64,000 bases of DNA from Artemia franciscana (lineage: Eukaryota > Arthropoda > Branchiopoda > Anostraca > Artemiidae), in contig NW_027062770.1 in the NCBI RefSeq assembly GCF_032884065.1, positions 1-64,000 on the forward strand, in the 5' to 3' direction. A program made the translations under genes and the position numbers. Of this stretch, positions 47,937 through 58,344 are shown in pieces; position 1 is the first letter of the stretch; each line of letters begins with the position of its first letter. Under the pieces are notes generated by a model, which worked only from the letters and a program-made list of their open reading frames with translations, made no database searches and was not told the DNA's origin.

Positions 47937-48133
47937 GATTTTTGTTTTGTAGAGGCTTAACGGCCTGCCATCAAATTTGCGAATATATTTATTTATATCT
48001 TCCAATAAATCGAAAAGAATATATCAACACATTCAAAATTGCTGTAACTGATCAATTGTGTAGATTAATTGATCTGAATGGAGAGAACATTGAATATGTT
48101 TTCGATTTGAAAAAGTTTAATAAGGTTATTTAA

Positions 48134-48640
48134 TAAAATTTGTCTATAATAAATGTTGATCAATAAGAAATATTTATTGTATACAAGACAGTATGGTAGC
48201 GGGATTGGTATTTTCATTAAAATATCGTCAATTCTCAATTATTCAAGACGTCCATAAAAAAAACATAAAAGTCGAATTTCGTGCAATGTATAAACATATG
48301 ATTCAACCTCGGCTGAAATTATTTCAAAAATAGAGCGTCTAAATCTGGAAAAGATTCGATAGATTACAATCAAAGAGAATTAAATGATGTGAGATTTCTA
48401 AAAAATATAGTTTCAAATAACAAGAGATGTTTCAAAAAACATCTTGATGAACAGAAGAAAGGCTTATTAGATGCAACGATTTTGGTGAAGGGACTAAAAC
48501 TACATCACCAGTGTTGCTCTTGCTGACACGCTCAGTGACATTCGAAGCTTCATCTCTACTGTTTGAAAATCTTTTAAAGTGTATTTAAAACAATTAAAAC
48601 AATTTTTTCTGTATATAAATTGCAGTGAATCAAATTGTTC
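48134..48640 (+). pseudogene. Polinton interior remnant, possible small virion protein
   Basis: At 48175-48215 the plus strand reads YTRQYGSGIGIFI. This Gly-rich Tyr-Gly-Ser-Gly-Ile-Gly start is one I recall from small basic proteins beside capsid genes in Polinton-like elements. Basic, Lys-rich stretches follow in other frames (48360-48480). It is too decayed to define ends. Confidence 0.3.
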
Positions 48641-49110
48641 CTCCTTATTGGAAGATATTTGAAAAGATATTTGAAAAATTTTCGATCATTCTACAACCAA
48701 ATATGAATATACATAAATTAATGAAAAAACAATGTGAATGAAAAAACTAAATTATAATTTTATATTGAGAGATGTGGAATCTTGGATTCTTCCAAGTGAT
48801 ATTTACCTTTATGCAAAAGTGAGAATAACATGATTGGATGGAAGAATCATGTAAAATAATGATGGAGCTACTTTAACAAATAATGGATGTAATTTGTTTA
48901 GAAATAATGAACTATATTATCAATGGAACACATTGAAAGGATTGATTATGTAGGTATAACGACTACTGTTAAAAATTTATTATAATTTTCAGATGACTAT
49001 AGTCGAAGTGCTCCTACTAATATGTTTTGGTATGAAAATAAAACCCATACCGTCGATTCACAGTGGAACTAATTTGTTTAATGAAATTATTTACTAATAA
49101 AAGAAGAAGC
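48640..49110 (+). pseudogene. Capsid-like protein remnant (possible major capsid N-terminal region)
   Basis: Readable segments are RDVESWILPSDIYLYAKVRI (about 48767-48826), GATLTNNGCNLFRNNELYY (48861-48918), and FSDDYSRSAPTNMFWYENK (48988-49044), separated by stops and one frame change. An acidic-Ser-Trp-Ile start, a Thr-Leu-x-Asn-Asn-Gly strand and an Asp-Asp-Tyr-Ser-Arg-Ser-Ala...Trp-Tyr segment, in this order and spacing, are features I recall from capsid-like proteins of invertebrate virus-like elements. The later part of the protein is not readable. Confidence 0.5.
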
Positions 49111-49800
49111 TTTTAAGCGAAATTGAAAAGGAAAATAAATATAATCGAACTATTAGTTAAGAAGATTTAGACATTTGAATTGAATACACGATTACATGAA
49201 TGAAATAGGCTAAAAATGATTATTTTTTTAAAGGTTAAATAGTTGATTTATTTGCACCTAAGCGTTTTGATTCCAAAGCAGCTGACCTGGAAAAGAAATT
49301 AAAAAAATTAGATAAAGGTATGGTTTTATAAATATTTTGTCCTTCCGCCATTCTGCAATGTCTGAAGCTTGTAAAAAAGTAAGATTTGATACTCTAAGAT
49401 TGTGTCAAACCGGTCTAAGTATAATTGAAAGGATCTGGTTTCTTTGTTTCCAGTTTTTGTGATCACTCTGTACTTTATCTTTCTGGGACCTTTATTCTAC
49501 TGAAAAAGAGTGACTTATGTAAACTACATAGATGTTACTATAAATACTGTAAAAACCTGCTTTATCTTCTATCGTATAGAAATTGGAGAAAATCCGAAAA
49601 TAAAACTTCCCGAAATAACTGCAAAACTACAGGAGCTTCATGATAAGTTATCGACAAAAGCATATCGACGGCTTACCTCATATCACGGGCTCATCCGTTT
49701 GTTCTGTTTATCTTTTTCCTTGTTGATGTTGTTGTACTTATGTGTTGCTTTCTTTTCTTGTGTTATTTCCTTTTTTTGATGTTTATGACGGTTTGGTTAA
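49111..49800 (+). other. Polinton interior, decayed, unassigned
   Basis: A short helical stretch APKRFDSKAADLEKKLKKLD at about 49255-49315 and overlapping frames at 49425-49779 are visible. Neither gives a recognisable family. Confidence 0.3.
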
Positions 49801-50251
49801 AACAAGCGATTTTTGGACAAAACTCTCCCCAACCATTAAATTCGAGGGAAGGTATGAAGTTACTCTTGTTGATTGAATTCTTACAAATGCATTTGTTATC
49901 CTGAGAAAAGATCTTACATATAAGATTAAAGTTAGACCCTTTGACCTCTCTGACGATGGCTTGGTAGCAAATTTTGACTCCGATGATTACACATTTGCTA
50001 CTATACCCTACGAGGAATACAACAATATATATGAGCTATGTCGAGTTTTAAAACAGAAAATTGTGAGTGGAATAAAGGATGGCTTCACTTTCAGCTCTTC
50101 AAGAGAAAAGAAGAGAATTTACATTACCAATCCATTTGAGAATGAAATTATTGTCCCCAATGAGGATTCAAGTGAGGTTCTCAGTTTTAAAGATCGTATT
50201 ATTAAAGCAAGAAATTTAAGTGGCAAGGATAATGTTATCTATCCAGACTAA
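49801..50251 (+). pseudogene. Second minor-capsid-like/virion protein remnant
   Basis: The plus strand reads TSDFWTKLSPTIKFEGRYEV, then TLVD and a TGA, then from 49961 an open 96-codon frame with EEYNNIYELCRVLKQKI, a strand-rich middle and an acidic end. A Ser-Asp-Phe...Lys-Leu...Ile start leading to Glu-Val-x-Leu-Val is the N-terminal layout I recall for virion proteins of Polinton relatives, followed by a Tyr-Asn-Ser-like helix. The ATG at 49961 is therefore probably internal. Function is inferred. Confidence 0.45.
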
Positions 50252-51023
50252 GCATCCGGCTTCTCATACTTTGAAGTTTTTGTGCAATCATACCTGGGCA
50301 AGTATTTTTTCATTGACCAAGTTTATAATAGTGACAATTGGAGCATAGTAAACCTATAATCTTAGAGTCACAAATCTCTTAAAGACAGGAATTACATTCT
50401 TTAATTTGCACTGCGTATCCTCTATGCAATTTACATGGATTGCATAATCTTCACTTTTCATTATAGTCATCAACAAAAGTACAATTTTCACAGGATGACC
50501 AGCTGCCTATCAAAATGAACATGTATAAGAAATTTTCGATGTTGACCCTCTTACTTCCAAAAAGAAACTAACTGAATGGGGAAAATGAAAGTCTTCTAGG
50601 AGGAAAAAGAGTGACGTCACGAAATATGCTTAGACAGGATTTTTCGAGTTATATCTTGTTGTTTTGAAAAATAGCCGTCTAGTTAGTGGTTAAGAGCAAA
50701 ACCACAATATTATTTTGTATTGTTTCAATTAATGTATCAATAAATTGAGTAAGTGCATCTTGGCCGCGACGTAATGCAATAGCGCAAAGCTGGAGACTCA
50801 TTTCTCATTAAATCGTTAAGCATTTTTTGGGAAAATATTTCCCTTTGAAGAGATACTCTAGAAATCATCATTTAGAATCAAACATTTTTCAAATTTACTA
50901 GACTCTGTATGATTTTTTGTTCCTCAAATCCACTCATTTTTAATCCTAACACTCTCACCACCAATTATAGACTAACAATAGATACTTACTAGTAACAAAC
51001 TTACTCCTTTTGTATAGATTGAA
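50252..51023. other. Polinton interior, unassigned
   Basis: No integrase, ATPase or protease motif could be read on either strand. Confidence 0.3.
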
Positions 51024-51420
51024 CCATGGTTCAATGAATGTGCGGTCAATGTTGGTATTACCAGAACAATTTTTTTGGGTCATGAAACTATTGCTAATAG
51101 ATGCATCTTGAGTTTTTTTGCAAAATTACCGCAAACTCAACCTAACCTAACAAAAAATTGTCTCTAAAAGCCACAGAGCATTTTCGGTCTTAAAACGTTA
51201 GCGATTTCAAATTTCCGATCAACGAAAACGGAAATGATTGCAATTCTATATGCATAAATACAATAATATGTTGGCGAGAATAACTGCATAACGGTGAGTT
51301 TGTGGTAGTTTCGCAAGAGAGTAAAGATTTTCAAAAAGTCAAAATGCATCTATCAACAATAGTTTAATGACCCAAAAAAATTGTTCCAGTAAAACCAGCA
51401 TTGACCGAATGTGTCCATGG
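51024..51420. mobile_element. MITE-like inverted-repeat element
   Basis: Ends start CCATGG and share GGTCAATG(T/C)TGGT, CAGAACAATTTTTTTGGGTCAT-like sequence and ATAGATGCAT in opposite orientation. Arms are about 51024-51142 and 51290-51420 around a 150-bp centre. No coding capacity. It lies inside the Polinton, so it may be a later insertion. Confidence 0.6.
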
Positions 51421-51979
51421 GTATACTATCGTTGGTGCTTGCATGGGGGTTGTTTTTCATCAATTCACTTTTAATTTACATGCAGATAATGTCTGGTAGT
51501 ATTATTTTTGTTTTACTTGAGATTTCTCTGTCTATAACCACGTTATTTTTACCATAGATAACACTTTCGGCATCTAGACAGAATATGTTGCAAGACGTTG
51601 CACGGGTACGTTTGTCTTCTTTTTACCTTTCTTTGAATGGCAATAATAGGAAGATGGTGATAAGATTTATCAACGGGTAACGTTTTACCATCAGCAAGAA
51701 GTTGATCTTCTTCATCAACTAAAGGTTTTAGCGTTTATACTAAAGGTTTATACTCTCAAATATCCACCTCTATAGTACTTGAATTTTCTCGTTACTTCAA
51801 AGAAATTCAACTGCTTACTGTCATAACAATGCACGCATTCATATCCAATAGTGTTACCATTAGCACTTTTTCTCAGCATCTAATGCTACTACAATTTTTA
51901 TTATGAACACACACCTTCTTGGAATATTTCATCTCCATTTTTTTTAAATAATATGTAGATGTCTTTCATTCTAGTGCAA
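51421..51979. other. Polinton right interior, unassigned
   Basis: The minus strand has a short GYECVHCYDSKQLNFFEVTR frame (near 51840-51780) with a Cys-x2-Cys pair. No family is recognised. Confidence 0.3.
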
Positions 51980-52224
51980 ATATAATACTGAAGCAAAGCC
52001 ACGCAAGATTATGTCGCCCTCAACTACAATTATGCAAAAGTAAACATTTTCTAACACTTAACATGCACCTGCTGGCTGTCGTTGCAACGACCTGCACTGC
52101 TTGAATCCAAGGGTAGGGCCGTTGTCAGAATGGCAGGATATGGCTGTTGTCAAAGTGGCAGGATTAGGCTGTTGTTGGAATGGCGAGATAGGGCTTTTGT
52201 CACATTTTTAGATACGATACTACT
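51980..52224 (-). repeat. Polinton right terminal inverted repeat
   Basis: Reverse complement of the left end with about 75% similarity by eye, ending GATACTACT. It contains three CAGAATGGCAGGATA-like subrepeats of about 25 bp. Confidence 0.7.
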
Positions 52225-52837
52225 AATAGAACGGTTAAATTAATTAAGCCATGTTTCACGGATGATTTCGTTTCATGGATTTTCCAGATGAATTATACTT
52301 TTTGGCAATCTATCTAGCGTTAAACAATCTCTCTCTCTATATCGTCTTCAAATGCATTAGGATGAATTATAACAAAGGAATTAAAGCAAATTAAACCCTT
52401 GCGAGGGGAAATAAAAACAAAGCTTTGAACAGATTTGGGTAGTTGACAAGTGGGTCAAGCTTAGTTGGCTTGGAGCTGTGATGACAAATATTAGTAGAGA
52501 TATTTACAAATATGATTATTTCTTATTGTTTTGATGAATTTCTCTTCCCCGTAATGCAGTCCCCCCACCCAAGAAATACAATCTGCCTGTGTCTTTGTCC
52601 CACACGTTTTCTTGAGACATCAAAGAAGCAATTATAAGACTAATTAAAATTATGATATTGGACAAGACATAACTGTGAGGTGGTCAGATCTATGAGGAGT
52701 ATAAGGAGGTGTCTGTGGTCTAATGTCATTTTCAGCCCTTTTGGTGTTTTGTTGGTAAAAGAAGACTGAAACTAGATCAGAAAAATACAACTAGATGTTA
52801 AGAATAAAAAAAGACATAGATTGAGGTATATAGTGGG
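52225..52837. other. Unassigned stretch right of the Polinton
   Basis: AT-rich. No gene or repeat match is recognised. Confidence 0.35.
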
Positions 52838-52961
<124 letters not shown>

Positions 52962-53060
52962 GAGATGGAAAGGAGAAAGTAAGAAAGAGAGAGACGGAAG
53001 AGAGGTAGAGGAGAGTAGAGAGTGGGAAAGAAAAAGAGAAAATAAGACTGGGAGAGAGAA

Positions 53061-54379
53061 TTATAGAAAATAAACCTTAATATAGCTGGAGGAAATGGGG
53101 AATATAAAAGCAGTAACGAATTTAACAAACAATGAACAGGGAGACAACTCTCCTCCCCAGGGACTGGACAATAGGTCTAGACTGGAAAGGCCGAGTTAGT
53201 CTATGAAAACCTTGCTAAAAATAATGTACTTGAAAGACGTATGCCCACAAAAAAGGGCTCTTGCACCAGAAACTGGATTTTTTTAGACTGCAAAGTCAGA
53301 GATATTTTTGTTTTACATTAAAAAAAACATTTAAACGGAAGCTTAAATGGGACACAAATGCACAAAGGTTTCTTTTTTAATATACTGGATCCCCCACTTT
53401 ACTGAATAAAATACAATAAAGACTTGAGATGCAGTTTTAGCTAGCTGGTAATTTTGAACCATTTCTTAAGGATGTATGATTTCTCCATTCAGAAAAACGT
53501 TAATGGATTCTTTGATATTTACGTAATGTAGAAAAAAACTCAAAAACATCAAGAGGGATGCAAGCGTTTGCATTGACCAATACGATGTAGCCTTTCTTAA
53601 GTTTGGTCACTATTTTAATGAAATTACCATTTTTAATTTTTAATTTCATGTTTTTGCTATTTGTATTGAAACTATAAAGATCTTTGCAAATGTAAAAGTT
53701 GTTACTACGTGTATACAAGTTAGATATCAGTGTATTTTTTGTATTTAGTGTTTTATTACTTTATTAAATGTAACGTTCTTGCGCCTATTTCTACCATCCT
53801 TTCTCTTCAAGGTATAAATTGACCATGACCAAAACCTGCCTGCCAATGAGAGGCTACTTTGTGGTTCATGGAACCGGAATGCCTATACTTGGGACCTGTA
53901 AGAGACAGGCGGCAAAAGACACAACTTATGGACAGTTTGAGTAACATCCACCTTTTTATCATATACGGTGAGCTGAGAAGGCTTAACAACAACCTCCACA
54001 TCAACTGCCGTCGGAGCGTTCCAGTAATCCCACTAATAAACTATAGAAAGCGAGGTTGGAGCGTGTAGAAGCCACATCCAAATCAACTGGGCCAGCCGTT
54101 GCACATTGACTATAGCTCGGATTCTCTTTGGAGCGTCAAGAAGACTGTTCACGAATGTGTACTAGTATTGTATATTGTTTATTTGTTTCATTAAAGTAGT
54201 TTTAGTAGCATCTTGGAAAGATACAAACTCTACCGACCACGATACCCAAGATCTTGTCCTCATGGAGGCTTGATCACCCCCCCCCCCATTGAGGACAGAG
54301 AAGACGGTATTTCCCGAGAGAAATACCCCGCATTAAAAAAAAACTACTAAGCTATGATTTAGTGGGACGAATTACATAC
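53061..54379. other. Unassigned stretch; presumed intron/intergenic
   Basis: The minus frame 53718-53500 and plus frame 53859-54068 have no recognised motif. If the exon at 54380-54483 is real, this is downstream intron of a minus-strand gene. Confidence 0.3.
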
Positions 54380-54483
54380 CTGAGCTGTCGACAAAAAACC
54401 AGCACACAAGATTAACGCGATCCAGAAAAGTTTTCTCCATCGGTTCACTTCACTGCTAAATATGCATGCACTGCCAGGAAGTG
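54380..54483 (-). CDS. Candidate exon of a DEG/ENaC-type sodium channel (N-terminal/TM1 region)
   Basis: The 104-bp interval is flanked on the minus strand by a strong acceptor (TTTATCTTTTTTATTTTTCATAG) trimmed at 54484 and a donor (GTATGT at 54379-54374). It encodes two leading bases plus 34 codons, LPGSACIFSSEVNRWRKLFW then a hydrophobic IALILCAGFLSTAQ. In DEG/ENaC (pickpocket-like) channels a His-Gly-x-Pro turn precedes an Arg-Arg-x-Phe-Trp segment entering transmembrane helix 1, which matches LPGS...RWRKLFW plus helix. The preceding His-Gly would be in the upstream exon, not seen. The exon ends in phase 0. Assignment is by motif memory only. Confidence 0.5.
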
Positions 54484-54869
54484 CTATGAAAAATAAAAAA
54501 GATAAAAGCAACCATGTGTAAACAATATTTATGAAATGTTTAGACTGTTTTACCATGATCTATACAGAGAAGAAATTATATTTTAAAGCATTTGTTTTAT
54601 CCTTTTAAGGCCCTTAGAGTTCCAAAACCTAAATCTTGGCTCTTTTTAAGGATAGGCCTATAGCACTGAAGGATTAGCCAACATTTTGGTAACGATTTTC
54701 TAAACTTAAATAAAAAATTTTAAAATAATTATTTGTAATAATATAATCACTAATCATTCTTAACTAATACACTTGGAGTCTGAAGAGAAAAACTACGATT
54801 CCAATGGTTAACCTCAAGACTTATTCAAAGGTATCAACCAAAGGTAACGCTCTAGCGTTGCCTATTATA
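54484..54869. other. Presumed intron upstream of the channel-like exon
   Basis: AT-rich; no coding signal is recognised. Confidence 0.35.
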
Positions 54870-55060
54870 TAGAGCCATTAGCCTTCACTGTAGTCCCCCT
54901 CCAAAAGCAGCTTAATATGGAAGGGATCGTGATATAAAAAGTTCTAATGCTTTTTTTAGGGCACCAGTCCACCATCCTTCCACTTTTCTGCTAAACTCCA
55001 AAGATATTCGGTGAAAATTGTGAGATAGAATTTTTTTTCAAAATAGTTGAAAGGTTTAAC
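54870..55060 (+). repeat. Family-B fragment, strongly diverged
   Basis: TATGGAAGGGATCGTGATATAAA, AAGTTCTAATGC and CTCCAAAGATATTCGGTG-like segments align with the duplicated block around 12230-12360. Confidence 0.5.
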
Positions 55061-55343
55061 AGACATGCCTCCATGGATTGTAACACCTTTCTGGCCTGGG
55101 ACAAGCTCCATGTACTATGTAAATTGGCAACTATTTAACCATACGTTTTTTAATGGAAAGGCGGGGAGGTACAATAGCTCAGAAACGGTTAAGGACATTA
55201 TGTTAAAATTGTTAGGACCCATTGAGAGAGTAACTGAACTAAATTAAACACAGTTTGTGTGTAAACGGTATCAAAAGGGTGCATATGCAAAATCTAAGGA
55301 ACGAATTAGGAACAGAAGTAAATCAAAACACATTATTTGCGTA
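55061..55343. other. Short unassigned flank left of the Helitron
   Basis: The frame 55047-55247 (+) has no recognised domain. Confidence 0.3.
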
Positions 55344-55439
55344 TCTATATATATATAAAAATATGTTGTCTGTGTCTGTGTGGGTCTGTCTGTAGGGTGA
55401 CGTCATGTTTGTGTGTTTACTGACGTCATGTTTTCGACT

Positions 55440-56460
55440 GACGAAATTACAGACCGGGACATCGGGACACAAATGACGACCGGGACGCCGGCACATAGGG
55501 AATATAAATGACGAACGGGACACTCAAAGAGAAAGCGACCGGGACGCAAGGAATGTTCGATTAGCAATCACCATCAACAAAGCACCAGGACACATGTGAC
55601 GACCGGGACACAGGGAGTATAAATGACGACCAGAACATAAGTAAAAAAAAAACTAACAAAAAAGGTAAAAACTACAAAAAAACTAAAAATAAAAAAACTA
55701 AAAACTAATAAAACAACTAAAAAAGCTAAAAAAACTAAAAAAACTAAAAAAAAAAAAAAAAAAAAAAAGGAAAAAAAAATGAAAAATAAAGGAGAAAAAC
55801 AAAACTAAAAAAATAAAATAAAAAAAATAAAAAGAAAAAACTAAAAAAACTAAAAAAAGTAAAAACCAAAAAAAAAAAAACTAAAAAGAAAAAAGGGGGA
55901 AAATACAAAATTTATTTCATCATATACCATTTCAAAAACGAATGTATATACAGACCGGGACACCGGGATACAAATGACGACCGGGACACAGGGAATATAA
56001 ATGACGACCGGGACACAGGGACACAACTGCAACGGGGACGCCGGGGGGCACAAGGGGATATATAAATGACGACGGGGACACAGGGAATGTTTGATTAGCA
56101 ATCACCATCAACAAAGCTCAAGGGCAATCATTAGAATCATGAGGTATAACTAAAAAAACTAAAAAAAGGTAAAAAACTAAAAACTAAAAAAAGACCAATT
56201 CAAAAACGAATGTATATACAGACCGGGACACCGGGACACAAATGACGACCGGGACACCGGGAGACAAGGAATATAAATGATGCCCGGGACACTCAAAGAG
56301 AAATCACAGACTGGGACACCGGGACACAAATGACGACCGGGACACAGGGACACAACTACAACGGGGATGCCGGGGGGCACAGGGAGATGTATAAATGACG
56401 ACAGCAACAAAGGGAATGGTCGATTAGCAATCACCATCAACAAAGCTCAAGGGCAATCAT
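55440..56460. repeat. Minisatellite-like GACCGGGACA repeats within the Helitron
   Basis: Many ATGACGACCGGGACACAGGG-type units lie in two long direct copies plus a shorter first block at 55450-55640. Each copy ends ATTAGCAATCACCATCAACA. Confidence 0.8.
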
Positions 56461-56467
56461 TAGAATC

Positions 56468-56610
56468 ATGAGGTATAGATCTGAATACGAATTGTTTTCC
56501 CATGGACCATTATATGTTGCATGTTCAAGAGTTCAAGGTTCAAACCTGACAATCTATTTATATGCACAGACAATGGAACAGCAAAGAATGTTGTATATTC
56601 GCAAGTTTTA
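56468..56610 (+). pseudogene. Helitron Rep/helicase C-terminal remnant
   Basis: The frame reads FSHGPLYVACSRVQGSNLTI and onward. The Pif1-like helicase of Helitrons ends with motif VI in a Ser-His-Gly-x-Leu-Tyr-Val-Ala-Cys-Ser-Arg-Val stretch, matched here over 12 residues. Rep and most helicase motifs are deleted. The reading frame continues into the (AT)n tract, so the end is degenerate. Confidence 0.8.
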
Positions 56611-56620
56611 CGTAGTTAAA

Positions 56621-56621
<1 letters not shown>

Positions 56622-56707
<86 letters not shown>
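56622..56707. repeat. (AT)n microsatellite inside the Helitron
   Basis: About 86 bp of AT dinucleotides between the helicase remnant and the 3' hairpin. Confidence 0.95.
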
Positions 56708-56710
<3 letters not shown>

Positions 56711-56819
56711 AGGTGGGACATAGGGAAACAACTACAATGGCGCGTAACTAATATGGCACGTAACGACTTACGCGCGCGGTGGGGCTTGGGGGGGCGCGAA
56801 GCGCCACCCCAACAGCTAG

Positions 56820-58301
56820 TAGATTATAAAAATAACATATTTTTACTATCCAAGGAAACTTCAAGTGTACTATGCTTAATTGTTCAGGGAATTATGAGAA
56901 GGATGTTGACTAAGATCCAAAGACACTAAGTGCATTATGGTTGTCAAAATGGTGTACCAACAATATCCCAGGAACAACTATGTATATTAAGTTGAAACTT
57001 AATAAATCAAAAGGCTAAGACGTGGGCTGTCAAAAGGTTGTATCTGTATCTCAAGAGTAGGCAATAGTATCAAGTCTAAAATTCAAAGGAATTTTTGGGA
57101 TTATTCTACACTTAATCAAAAGACACTTTGTGCAAAACGTGTTAATCAGCGGTTGGGGATCAAATTGAATCTTTCAGGGACTCTTAGGATAGGGTTAAGT
57201 AGAAATCAAATTTCGAGGTACGGACAGAGGTAAATGTAAAGACAATGTGTGCATGCAGATAGTCAAAATGCATATCTGCAATATTTCGAAAGTAGCTTGC
57301 AGCTTGAAATTGAAACCTTTAGGAAGGAAAGGGTGAGGATGGGCAAGAAATTTTGCGTTGTAAGAAGGGAAGAGAGTTGACAATTTGTTTCACTGATTCA
57401 AAGAATATTTTTGGAACTACAAGCTCAGACGAGACTTGTAATTTCTGTACAGTCAACTAACGAGGTATATCAAAGACACTATGTCGTTCCAGGTAATCAA
57501 GACAATCAAGACGATGTATTTACAATATAACGTCTTGCAAACGAACTTGAATATCAAGTGAAAATTTTCAGGGAGGTTTAAAATGTTTGGGTTCTTAGAA
57601 CATTTAGGAGACGGCGGCCAAACTCCTGTCTCCTAAATTTGTCCTGTCCCCTGCAAACTCCTGTTTGCAGTAATTTTCATTTCAACTTTGACTGGATTAT
57701 TCATGCGAATTTCTATTTGTTTTAGGATTCGTTTATGCACCTATAGAAGTATTTGCTATGATTATGTTGGTGTGGTTATCTATTTCAGTTTTTGTTCATT
57801 TTGGGTTTCTCTTTATTTATGCAAAGCAATTTCTATTCATTTTTGGTGTGAATTATTATAGAACTTCTTTTCTGCTCTTCTTAGGTTCTAATATTTCTCT
57901 TTACTGTTCTTCGACAAACTTCGTTTTATAAGCGAGAGCGGGGGGTAAGTTAAAAAAATCTTGTCAACATTTTGAGGTTTCTATTAAAGACGTCAGAATT
58001 TTGTTTATGACAATTTTCCTTTAGACAGAATAAAATATTTGCTTTGTTTTATTTTTAGTAGACACAGGCCTGATTAAGTGAAACTATAATGCATAACCAT
58101 GGTTCCACATTGAAAAATTATAGTCCTTTTTACATTTCTTGGATTTTTTTTTTCTAGAGCCAGATAAGGCTACTAACTGTTTCCAGGACGGGGCGATTAG
58201 GTTGATACCAAATATCATGTTCTATCAAAATAGTGCAAATGCTGGTACTTTTCATTTACTTTTAGCTTTACAGGTGGAGGGATAGCTGCTTAGTTTGACC
58301 T
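56820..58301. other. Unassigned stretch
   Basis: 57640-57880 has weak similarity to family G (TTCTATTTGTTTTAGGATTCG, GTTCATTTTGGGTTT). No gene is recognised. Confidence 0.3.
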
Positions 58302-58344
58302 TTAATGTGAGGCTTTTGTACCACCCATAAGCCCTTCTATGAAG

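Larger units (their letters stand above)
44663..47981 (+). mobile_element. CR1/L2/Rex1-like LINE with 8-bp target duplication
   Basis: 3.3-kb copy flanked by AATATATT at 44655-44662 and 47982-47989. In order it has the tail of ORF1 (from about 44715), an EEP endonuclease, a reverse transcriptase and the long C-terminal domain, followed by a short 3' UTR with CTTAACGGCCTG. There is no poly(A), as is common in CR1/L2 types. It is 5'-truncated within ORF1 and broken by several stops and frameshifts. Confidence 0.8.
44232..48133 (+). pseudogene. Penton-like minor capsid gene remnant, split by a LINE
   Basis: The first part (44232-44662) has a PNGLYDEERLNYFL start, a GYKFWF-type strand rewritten as YKFWFNG and LCFILGFEN. 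The second part (47990-48133) has LPINRKEYINTFKI, then VTDQLCRLIDLNGENI. An early Asn-Gly-x-Tyr segment, a Leu-Gly-Phe motif and a C-terminal Thr-Asp-Gln...Asn-Gly-Glu strand are features I recall from jelly-roll minor-capsid-like proteins of Polinton relatives. The LINE lies between 8-bp duplications, and the frame before and after it is the same. Stops elsewhere (for example near 44548) show it was decaying. The role is inferred. Confidence 0.5.
37346..52224. mobile_element. Decayed Polinton/Maverick-type DNA transposon (virus-like), nested insertions
   Basis: Polintons are self-synthesising transposons with long terminal inverted repeats, a protein-primed B-family polymerase and capsid genes. 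Here inverted ends (37346-37600, and 51980-52224 reversed) start AGTAGTATC and finish GATACTACT. Inside are a pPolB pseudogene on the minus strand and capsid-like remnants on the plus strand. Insertions account for about 7.4 kb: composite C' (38391-41503), LINE tail (41808-42736) and CR1/L2-like LINE (44663-47981). I found no integrase, packaging ATPase or protease, so those are lost or unreadable. Multiple stops and frameshifts mean the copy is dead. No intact 6-bp target duplication is evident (TAACAA versus AATAGA). Confidence 0.75.
55344..56819 (+). mobile_element. Helitron (internally deleted) with helicase remnant
   Basis: The 5' end is TCTATATATATATAAAAATA preceded by A. The 3' end is CTAG (56816-56819) followed by T, so it sits between A and T without duplication. 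A 3' hairpin GGCGC-GAA-GCGCC (56793-56805), extended by G/C runs, lies 10 bp upstream of CTAG. Inside are tandem GACCGGGACACCGGGACAC-type repeats, two direct copies of a 220-270 bp segment (about 55930-56145 and 56203-56476), an A-rich CTAAAAAAA tract (55640-55910) and an (AT)n tract. These terminal features are diagnostic of Helitrons. Confidence 0.85.

Noticed and set aside
53860-54070. Possible RTE-type endonuclease start near LLCGSWN
   Set aside because: The match is only a few residues with no following endonuclease motif in any frame.
55323-56443. Frames rich in Arg, Pro, Val and Cys on the minus strand
   Set aside because: They are translations of the GACCGGGACA minisatellite in the Helitron.
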